64,000 nucleotides of DNA. Source: Plutella xylostella. Its lineage: Eukaryota; Arthropoda; Insecta; Lepidoptera; Plutellidae. The stretch is from positions 1,922,001 to 1,986,000 of the forward strand of contig NC_063988.1 in NCBI RefSeq assembly GCF_932276165.1. The letters are read 5' to 3'. Below are positions 43,748 through 53,009 of this stretch, piece by piece (position 1 is the stretch's first letter; every line of letters begins with the position of its first letter). The notes beneath the pieces were generated by a model. That model had not been told where the DNA came from. It was given only the letters and a program-made list of their open reading frames with translations, and ran no database searches. The translations under genes and the position numbers were made by a program.

Positions 43748-43841
43748 ACTGTCTTGACTACTCTACTCGGTAGGTGTAATCAGGGTATAAAGGAGGACCA
43801 TAAAATTTTACTCAAGAATTCCTAAACAATTATTAACTCAC

Positions 43842-44011
43842 CAAATTAATAGTAACGATGAGTTCATACTGCTGGTGCTTGTGTCCCTTCTTCTTCTTCC
43901 CCTGGGGAGTCTTGGCGGCGGCCGCGGCCTGCTTCGGAGGGGCGGTTTTCACTGACCCCTTCTGGGCTGATGGCTTTACCGGCGTCTTTGGTCCCCCCTT
44001 CTGCGCTGTAC
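43842..44011 (-). CDS. Lys/Ala/Pro-rich exon, likely long-form N-terminus of the calmodulin-like gene
   Basis: 2 nt plus 56 codons. The peptide has TPVKPSAQKG, a run of five Ala, KKKKGHKHQQ and ends YELIVTINL before GTGAGT. It begins after ACCCCAG. The end phase 0 fits SEYGLSEEQVA of the exon at 36940, and the start phase fits the exon at 47732. A low-complexity, basic extension in front of EF-hands is plausible for this family. It could belong to another gene; no cDNA evidence is available. Confidence 0.6.
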
Positions 44012-44109
44012 CTGGGGTAAGATCAGAGGTAAGGTAAGAGGGGTAAGGTTACTTATACCGACCTACTGATTTAGGTTAGCTGAAGGTAGGATGGTTGAGC
44101 TTAAATTAA

Positions 44110-44270
44110 GAATATAAGGACGCCCTCCTGCCCGCTGGATCGAAGACCTTAGGCGACTAGCCGGTAGTGGTTGGATGAGGATGGCTGAGGACCGAGTGTT
44201 GTGGCGCTCCTTGGGAGAGGTCTCTATATATCTAGCAGTGGATGATTATTGGCTGATGATGTACGCTGGA
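44110..44270 (+). mobile_element. RTE-like LINE 3' end fragment
   Basis: 'cgccctcctgcccgctggat...cttgggagaggtctctatata' encodes RPPARW..DLRR.AGS.W..MAEDR..WRSLGE, the C-terminus of the LINE at 62821. Confidence 0.75.
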
Positions 44271-44375
44271 ATGGCAAAAATTACTAAGCGACATTATTTT
44301 TTTCGATGAATTCTACTTACATTCATTTTTGGAATCGGCTAATAATTAGCTAATTATTCCACGTTTGGTAACGTA

Positions 44376-44640
44376 TACAGGGTGTCCCGTAAATATGGGA
44401 CCAACAGAAAGAGTGTGAAGAATAGAATAGATGAGTAGGATGGCATACGAAGCGCGACCCGTTGGGCGTAGGCCAGTCGGTCGCCCCAAGTATCGCTGGA
44501 GAGATGAGGTGGAGAAGGATCTGCGCGAGCTCAAAGCGGACAACTGGCGAGAACTTGCGCAGAACAGAGAGAAGTGGCGTCTTTTGGTAGCGGAGGCCAA
44601 GATCTACGGGTCATCGAGCCATCAAGAGCTAGTGAGTTAG
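44376..44640 (+). mobile_element. Second LINE-type ORF end (GRPKYRWRDEVEKDL)
   Basis: A 69-codon frame (44431-44640) contains VGRRPVGRPKYRWRDEVEKD and NWRELAQNREKWR, a pattern seen at the C-terminus of insect non-LTR retrotransposon ORFs and different from the RTE-like tails here. It is preceded by a 'tacagggtgtcccgtaaat' MITE end. Confidence 0.6.
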
Positions 44641-47600
44641 GTACAGTAAAACTATAAAGTCCTGAAAACGGAAGTGGATCCTAACTAATTGCTACAGACC
44701 GTATTTAATCGATGTATTATATTTATTAAAGGACAAATTAAAAAGGACAGGTTAAAAAGCCATAACCAAACGGTATTTTCTTTTTAAAATGTATGTAAGT
44801 GTAAGTAAATAACCGATAAGGAAAAGTCTTTACAAAATCGCACTCTTTAAGGGCCCGTACAGGGTGACGTGCCGCGCCAATTTTGGGTTTTCAATGCTCT
44901 TCACACAGCACACGCAGTGACACGCACACATGTAAGTTTGCACAGTGGGTCGATAAACTTTTACTCGCCAACTTTATTGACAATTATGTTCAAGTACATT
45001 TTGGGTGATTTTAGGGTAAGTAAGTATAATTCTTACTTACACTGGTAAGTAAGAATTATGGTAGGCATATATATATAGGTATATCCTGGTAGGCACCAGG
45101 AAAGAGTAGAAATTAATAGGGGTGCCACTTTACTCTATACTCGGAACCCGATTAGCTTTCTCAAACAAATGTGGTATTTACTTGTAGAAAGGTAACTACA
45201 AGTATTAAAGTGTAGATAATAAGTTTCGGGCATCCTCCAGCCAACTGAACCCCGACGACAAAGCAACGTAAATACATAGTTTCGCAAAAGGGCTATACTA
45301 AGCCAAAAGGGGATGACTCAAGTGGTCATTCTGAACAACTTTTGTTCTACGCGATTTGCAAATTCGCGAAAAAAAATATTCGTTTTCCATGGTAAAAAGT
45401 CCCATGTCCAACAAAGTTTCTATGAAAAAGTTTTTTTTTTGTTAATTTCCAAAACTCGTAGAGCAAAAGTTCAGAATGACCCCCTGTCTTACTCCTTTTT
45501 ACCCGACTGCCGAAGGAGGAGGGTAATATTTTTTGATTGTATGTATGTATGTTTGTCTGTTTCTTTGTTCCCTCCTGTAGCCTAAACGGCTTGATAGATT
45601 TTGATGTATGAGGTATTGTTAGAAGCGTATTGATGGCGCGATGGTTATAGGCTATGTGACGTTCCATTAAAATGTACATAGCGCCCTCTAGAGGACATAA
45701 CGTGATGATCGAAAAAATAATAATTCAACTTTGCCGTGTAAGGTATAAAATGAAAGGGCTTGATTTTCACATTACAAAAATATGCATATTGAAGGTATTT
45801 AAATAACAACACCAAAATTATTGAAATAAAAAATGATCATGAACTACTGACGTAAAATGTCATAAAATAAAAACAACTAAAAAGTTACAAATAAAAAAAT
45901 ACAATTATAAACAAAACGAAAAACCCGACTGTACGCTAAAAACATGAAAACCAGTCCCAATGTTAATGGAAAGTATAGCAGGCGGGGACCAACTTGACCG
46001 CCACTCAAGGCCGTTTTCTAAGTAACATTCAGCTAAATGGTGAACCCTCTGCTGTTAGGTTACCTACGATACATTTCCATTAACATTGGGACTTGTTTTC
46101 ATCTTTTTAGCGTGCAGTTGGATTTTTGTTTGTTTATAATTTGTTCAGTACTATATACGGCTTTTTCAATACCTGTAAGTACATTTTTTGGTAGCAGCAT
46201 AATATTTTTACTTAATTTTAGGGTTTCGAACGTCAAAAGAAAAAAAGCAACCGTTATAGGATCTCTTTGTTGTCCGTCTGTCTGACTGACTGTCTGTCAC
46301 CGCCCTTTTTCTCAGAAACGGGTAAAGATATCAAGCTGATATTTCGCATAGATGGGGAGTACCCCAAAAAAAATATTATGGTTCTCCCTGTCCACACAAG
46401 TAAATTGGGGCTTATATTTTTTCCAGTTATTTTGATGTGTATCCTTTTTTTTCTTTGTTGTTTTGTATAAGTATGTGTTTCTTTTCTTTAAATCTGTATT
46501 TTTTTTGTTGTTGCTGTCTATGTGTCGAATAAATGTATCTTTATCTTCAAATCACGCCATCTATCGTTTGTTTTTTTTGTGGCTACTGTCTATAGAAGAA
46601 ATTCCGTCATTGACAATTTTACGTTACGAATTTATTTTTATTTATTTTATTTTTATTTTTACATTTTCGTGTAGAATCAACAGCATTTCGTTAATAAATA
46701 ATAATTACTTATGAACACATAACAACTTGATGCCATTAACAGAATAAACTTAGTAAACCCAGTAAACCTAACACATCCAGAGGAAAAATAAAATCTCTTT
46801 CTCTCTCTCTGAAAAACATACTTAATAGCCTAAACTCGATGCTTTTAGCTATTAACATCTTTGAAATAAAATTGAGCCACCACCGTGTTACTGCCCTCAT
46901 CAGATCCTCACGAGACCATACCTCAACCAGCACCAAGAGACTGTATTTTTGATCCCTAACCTAATGTTCGTGCGTATTGTCATCACTTAGATCCATTCGC
47001 TATATTCCTGCTCCTCATCAGACCTTTACGAGACTGTAATGTCACGAGAATATTGCACACTATCTTATTTAATTTAATGTATTGAATATACTGGAAGAAT
47101 TATGCTTCCTCAATTTCAAATCAAATTATGTTGGTGTCATAAAAGTTGAAAAAGTGCAATGACAACCAATGTGCAGTGATTTTGTATCTGTACACGATAA
47201 GATCGCGAGCTGTCAGTGCTGCCTAAACCGACGTGACCCTTCTTTGGAGGCCAGCGGCCAACTGAGTCAAACGTCACTTGTGTTTATGATTTTATAACAC
47301 AGAAAGCCGCCATAGATATTTGTATGAAGATTTGAGGGAAAAAAATTGCTCAAGTTTGGGATTAATTTACACAAAATAAGTGTGTGTTTATTAAAAAACA
47401 AGGTATTTAGCGCCTAGTCCAAGCCTTTAACTTTATAATATGATAAAAATCATATGAAAATTCTTAATAATTACGACACAGTTGTTACAATACGGGAGTG
47501 TGATTTTCTGGTTTTTCGTCATATTCTGAATTTTATTTACAGTTATCCATAATCATTTACTTGAATTCGAATCATTCAGCACCTAGCTAGACTCTTCGGC

Positions 47601-47731
47601 TACCTGTGTGATTTTTTTCAAGGCTGTAGAGCATCATTTACCACATAATTCTATGACAATGCCAACCCTCGATTCCCTATTGCCGACCCTTAATGTCATG
47701 ACTTTATAGTTAGACTGTAATTGGTACTTGC
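44641..47731. other. Intron with MITEs
   Basis: Holds half a 'gggctatactaagccaaaagg' MITE at 45283-45490, the 'ttacccgactgcc' element at 45499-46127 and a repeat with 'ccgtctgtctgactgactgtc' near 46240-46420. No exon is seen. Confidence 0.5.
45499..46127. mobile_element. 'ttacccgactgcc' element, second copy
   Basis: Matches 18731-19370 along its length, including 'gcgccctctagaggacataacg' and the inner inverted pair around 'cccaatgttaatggaaag'. Confidence 0.75.
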
Positions 47732-47798
47732 CTGATTTCTGTCCGGCTGCGTTTTTTTGATTCACATGTCCGCTCCCGTCGGCCGGTTTGTTCCGCGC
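47732..47798 (-). CDS. Putative long-form exon of the calmodulin-like gene, with GC donor
   Basis: 22 codons plus 1 nt: ARNKPADGSGHVNQKNAAGQ and KS, then G. The acceptor is TTTTGTTCTAG. The donor is CAG|GCAAGT, a GC-AG intron with otherwise ideal sequence. The final G joins GT of the exon at 43842-44011 as Gly. The start codon must be in an exon further right that I could not find. Confidence 0.5.
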
Positions 47799-49291
47799 CT
47801 AGAACAAAAATAAATAACATTTATATCATTATCATCATCATACGGAGCATACTGTATGATATACTATTCTACTAATAATATTATACATGGAGAAGGATGG
47901 ATGGATGGTTTGATGTTTTTTTATTCTTTCACGCAAAAACGAATCAGCGTAATTTTAATAAATTTTATAAATGTAGGAAGCTGACAAACCGAAAATTTTA
48001 AAAGCGAAGCAAAGTTTGCGGGAAATTCTTAAATTAAAAATAAATTAATCTAATTATTATTTTAATCGTAATTTCCTAATACTTTTCTGTCACCTAGTTC
48101 ATATTAGATTTAGAGGTCAAAACTGTGTGGCAGAAATCCAAAATAATGTGCGTCATTGTATTTTAGAGTGGAAGGCAACATTCAGAATAAGTTTTTTCTT
48201 GTAAAACTGAATTGGCGAATTAAAAAAAACGCACGGTAGCATCAAAAACAATAATGAAAGTCAGCCGATCGCACTGCTGTATGTCATATTTAAGTTTTGT
48301 TTAACTTGACGTTATCAGGTGTGAAATCGACCGTTGGATACCACTTTCACAGAGAGCGTGGGTATAACGATTCAAGTATAAAACGAATTATATTATCTTA
48401 TATGAATTAGCCAATCTTTATAAAAATATAAGTAAGTGCCTACTTATTTCAAATATGACACCTCGGACAATAAAAGCAACTATAAAATTGCTAAAAGATT
48501 GAGCCGTAAAGTTGGCCGCATAAAAATACATCTATTATTATAAAATTAGACATCTTTTCAGCGGAATAATAAAATCTGAGTCTGTGCAAATGAAGTCGGT
48601 TTTTCTGTGAAGAAAATCCGGCTTTTCAGTGAAATGAGGTGGATTTTCGTTTGAAATTTTGATTACGCGAAATCTGGGTTTTATCTTACATATTATTCAT
48701 CTGAAATAATTCACTCTGTCGCACGTATTTGGAATATGATTGTACCTAAATTACTTAATATAGAGGCTTAGAATGTAGCTTGGATTTTATTACTAGTTTT
48801 GTTAGAACAGCTTTGTTACTTTAAAAGTATCTATAATGGATTTATTCAAAATTCCTATCAATTAAATTACATTTTATTTATTTATTTAGGAAATCAACAG
48901 CGTTACAATGGTACAGATACAAGGTAAAATCATAACAGTAAGGCCAATTACATATTTAATTACATATTACTAGATGTATTATGTCTAGAAGAAGTTAATT
49001 TTATTATTTATTTAATTTTAAATAAGTTCTAAAAAGTTGATGAGTGGCCCAGTTTTTCGTTTTAAATAATATTATAACCCATCTTTATACTCTAAATTTA
49101 GGTAAGATATTATTAAACGTTCCTGATAGTGACATTATCGCTGTAGAACCATGAAATTGCTTCATTATAAAAGCTTAAAACTCTGCTGGTGTGGTACAAT
49201 CCACTTCATTAATATGCATTAACTTTTGAACCTTACCCAATATTCGTTTATTATCAACGTAATTATCTATTCAAGTTTACAGCTTCTTTTA
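47799..49291. other. AT-rich non-coding DNA
   Basis: No gene or clear repeat apart from a LINE-like 3' end near 48871-48935. Confidence 0.5.
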
Positions 49292-49502
49292 TCCTAACTA
49301 ATATTATAAATGCGAAAGTAACTGTGTCTGTCTGTCTGTCTGTCTGTCTGTTACTCTTTCACGCCAAAACTACTGAACGGATTTGAATGAAACTTGGTAC
49401 ACATACGGTCTAGACCCTGGGAAAGAACATAGGCTACTTTTTATCCCGGAATTCCCACGGGAAAACTTTTTAAGGCGAAGCGAAGCGCGCGGGAACAGCT
49501 AG
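49292..49502 (+). mobile_element. Lep1-type non-autonomous Helitron
   Basis: 'tcctaactaatattataaat' to 'gggaacagctag', nearly identical to 10413-10619. Confidence 0.88.
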
Positions 49503-49544
49503 TAAAAAGATAAATGTGCTTGATCGTGATTAACTGAACGAGAT

Positions 49545-50004
49545 TGTCACGTAATTTATTGTTATGATCGTTTTCTTTCACCAGTAACATTTTAATACGG
49601 ACTAGACGGAGTGTGCAAAAGAAACGTCTAAAAAAATAAATATAAATATGTAAATAAATAAATAAATATGTGGGGACATCTCACACACGGCCATCCGACC
49701 CCAAGCTAGGCAGAACCTGTGTTATGGGTGTCGGACAGCTGATATATCTACACAAATACATAGATAGATAGATACTAAATATAAATATCAACACCCAAGA
49801 CCCGAGTACAAATATCTGTCTTTAAACAAATATCTGCCTCAGCCGGGAATCGAACCCGGGACCATCGGCTCAGTAGTCAGGGTCACTAACCACTACGCCA
49901 TTCGGTCGTTGTCACGTAATTTATTGTTATGATCGTTTTCTTTCACCAGTAACATTTTAATACGAACTAGACGGAGTGTGCAAAAGAAACGTCTAAAAAA
50001 ATAA
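49545..50004. repeat. 95-bp direct repeats flanking a SINE
   Basis: 49545-49639 and 49910-50004 are the same 95 bp with one mismatch (cggact/cgaact), and a SINE fills the space between them exactly. Confidence 0.9.
49640..49909 (-). mobile_element. tRNA-derived SINE family A
   Basis: Minus strand: 'cgaccgaatggcgtagtgg' with A box, 'gggttcgattcccggct' B box, then a body with 'gtatctatctatctatgtat' and 'cacccataacacaggttctg', ending in 'tatttatttatttac'. It matches 54122-54381. Confidence 0.88.
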
Positions 50005-51503
50005 CACCCCTCTTCTACCACTGAGCTCTTATTTTGAACATTTGTGACTTTATTGCTTTGTTTTTGAATACACATTGTTCAGTTATCAAGTAGTATTTAC
50101 GTATATACATAGATGTCACTATCCCGCAAACTACATCGCGGTATTAAGTTATCTTATATGTCAATGACCCTCTGTTATAACCCAATAAACATTGCTTCTA
50201 CTACCAGCGATCCGAACATAAGGCTACCAAGCCTTTTCATGGTCCTTCGAGCCGGATTACACACCATCTTGTTCGTATACCTATTGTTATTGTACGGCTT
50301 CCAAAATGTAATTTATGCACCAAATTTAAATTGAACCGTAGTAAAACGTAACATTCTTTATTCGGATCGTTTCTAAAGTCTGATGTAGTCGACTGTACTC
50401 TTTCAGTTTTAAATATTGAGTGCCGTAGCAATTTTTCTTCGGTAATTTCATACTGAAAGGTTGTCAAACCTTGTCGTTAGGGGCTTTGACGTATAGCTGA
50501 ACATAAAAGAGTAGAGAATAATTGAGGGCGTGGCAATCTAAGAAAGTGGCCACACTATTATAGTATAGAAAACGGACAAAAGTATCACGATACTTTAGCA
50601 GAAAAAATCAAAACGAGAAATGTTTCAAATATTTATAATAATAATAATAATAATATAGCCTTTTATTTCCGAAAACTTACAATTAGTAACAAAATAAAAT
50701 CTTACAAATCTTATAACTACTATTTAAAAAAACTTACACTACTATTTACAAGCATGCGGTTACAGAATGTCTCTGATTTCGGTGTGCCTTACGGCAAAGG
50801 CCAAAATTTTCAAATATTTACTAATTATAAAATGCCACTTTTTGGGGAGGTTTATGTTAAGAGAAGAAATTAGTAGGGGAGAGGGGGGCAGTCTTGAATG
50901 AATTTCATTAAATCAAATCAACTGTAACTTTTATTTCATTGTGTATTTCATAATGTTTTTTTGCACTGAAACACGTGTTGGTTATCCCATTATGTAATTA
51001 CTATAGGAGAAAAGTGATAGTATCACACATCGATATTTTATTACAGTTTTTTCTTGCTCAGGAAAAAGTTCAAATGTGCCCCGGCAATTCTTCTAAAACT
51101 GTGTTTACCGATTTTCCTGCAACAAATTATTTAATTGGTCAGAAAAGCAGTGACTTGCAAATTATTATGTCTGGGGAATTTATACCGACTCTTAAATTCT
51201 TACACATATTTTTACAATAGGTACTCTAACACGGAGAGACCGACACACATAGACACCTACAGCTGTAAAACTTATCGATACCCTTTTTGAGTCGGGGGTT
51301 AGTAAAAAAGTATCTAGACCTGATGTTTTAACAACATTAGCATCCAGACCCTGATGTCATGTAACGTTTGACACTAGTATTTTCTAACCTCTATAAGAAT
51401 AACAAATACACATTGAAAGGCATTCTATTACATCAAAATAGTACTTTTTTACAAGAAATATAAGCAATGTATGTTAATGGTTAGAAATTAAGTACCTACT
51501 CAC
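50005..51503. other. Non-coding DNA
   Basis: Contains (ataata)n near 50632-50655 and a LINE-like end with 'gtgccttacggcaaaggcc' at 50660-50810. No gene is seen. Confidence 0.5.
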
Positions 51504-51636
51504 CAGTATAAAACGCTGCTCTTTCATAAACATCGTATATATTGACTAATACTTCTCCAGCCTCATTCTCCGCCAAACATCGTAGGTAAACGCTGTAAAT
51601 CATCAGTCTAGCTTCGCTGCGAATGGTTTTATTCAT
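51504..51636 (-). CDS. Lone exon, possible helix-turn-helix domain
   Basis: ATG at 51636 opens 44 codons plus 1 nt: MNKTIRSEARLMIYSVYLRC then LAENEAGEVLVNIYDVYERA and AFYT, then G|GTGAGT, an excellent donor. R-SEAR...VY followed by acidic residues and a (Y)ERAA.YTG end recalls the helix-turn-helix domain at the start of insect proteins with Tc1/IS630-like DDE domains. I recall this pattern from memory and could not check it. No later exon was found. Its phase does not fit the exon at 47732 in the frame I prefer, so I keep it apart. Confidence 0.4.
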
Positions 51637-51923
51637 TTTCACCTCGTGAACAAACTCAACAATCCACAAAACTCCAAAATTAAGCAAAATTCGATTTGTT
51701 TATACAGGAATAGGGCGAGTTTGACATTCAAACCATAGAAACAGACCACAAATCACAAGTTTTTTTTTATTGCCAGCTTTAAATCTGTTTAGTTCCATAA
51801 ACATTAATCTCTACTCTTTTGTGTTCAGCTATAAATAGTCTTTGTTGAAGTTTTATAACGGAGTATATTTTGACTTGATCATCAGCATGATCATGGCCTT
51901 TAATTTTATAAAGGGCTTATTTT

Positions 51924-52056
51924 TCAATGGTCCGATAAACGTTATCTGAGGAATAAAATTATTGCTATCACTGTCTAATACAAATATTCAGATGAGACAG
52001 CATCAAAATTATTCCTAAGATAACGTTTATATGACCATTGAAAAATCAGTCCAAAA
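51924..52056. mobile_element. Foldback MITE
   Basis: 'tttttcaatggtccgataaacgt' and 'acgtttatatgaccattgaaaaa' are inverted over about 40 bp. Confidence 0.78.
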
Positions 52057-53006
52057 CTGATTAACCATTTTCCTGAGTTCCTATATTACTAGGTTTTTGT
52101 AGATAAAAGACTTTATAATTATCGATAATCAATCTTTAGTTGGTGAGCAATTAAGAAACTACATATTTATAATATAAATAATGTTTCAAAAGGTACCTAC
52201 GAGAAAATTTAGTTAAAATGGTGTCATAATCATAAAACATATCATAATGCGTAGGTTAATGAGTGAAAGAGCACGAAAATAACGTTCAACTCTTGTTCAA
52301 CTATTTTAAATAACTAAAACGAATTACATTTTAAACGTTACGGCCCAGCGAATGTGTTAACAGCTTTACACGGCAGACATACACGGCAACCAACTATAGT
52401 TTTAGTGAGAAATTTATCAGTGGACACGGTGAACATAGTGGGTAACCCCACCGCCGTCAAATCGGACGTACCTTGTAAGGATCTGACTGATGTTTGACAG
52501 GCGAGTAACGCTGCTTATGGATTGTTAATTGCTAATGTGTCGTTAGTGGTTCATATGTAAGAAGGTAAAATTACAGGCATCGTTAGATATCTTCAACTCT
52601 TAGATCATACATTTGATTCTAGATACATGTCATCGATGGTTTTAATGGTGACTACACTAGGACCAAACCAGGTACCAACACAATAACAGGGTCAGATCTT
52701 CCGGTATCGTACGTTTGGATTATACAAATGGATTATCATAGATGTATGGAGAAACGGCGTCGGCAATGCCTATAAAGTGGACGCACTTGCTCGAATTTCT
52801 ACACAAAGAATACTGAATGCAATTCGTCCGTTGCGTACGAAGCCGAAAGGTAGACGCTTACCTTTATTGTTTAAGATTTGACGCTCGCCCGTTAACTTTT
52901 CCAGCTGTTTTCAAATTTGGAACCGCTCTCCAGTTCTGAGCTCGGACGCAGCGCGGGCGCAGGCTCCACCGTTCCCAACCAATCCGGTTACGTTCGATTT
53001 TTGAAA
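52057..53006. other. 5' flank of troponin C
   Basis: Holds the repeat shared with 14509-14640 at 52745-52862. A GC-rich stretch at 52880-52990 is probably the 5' UTR and core promoter of the troponin C gene; no TATA box is obvious. Confidence 0.45.
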
Positions 53007-53009
53007 ATG
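53007..53009 (+). CDS. Troponin C exon with start codon only
   Basis: ATG in a 'gaaaATG|GTGCGT' context. A single-Met first coding exon is known in insect troponin C genes. Nothing upstream in frame suggests an earlier start. Confidence 0.7.

Larger units (their letters stand above)
42318..43797. mobile_element. TIR MITE split by E2
   Basis: The left part (42318-42432) starts 'ttatacccttgttacacc' and 'taccgagtagagt'. The right part (43748-43797) is its inverse ('actctactcggtaggtgtaa'). The two parts close over the ACTGTCTTG target of E2. Confidence 0.75.
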
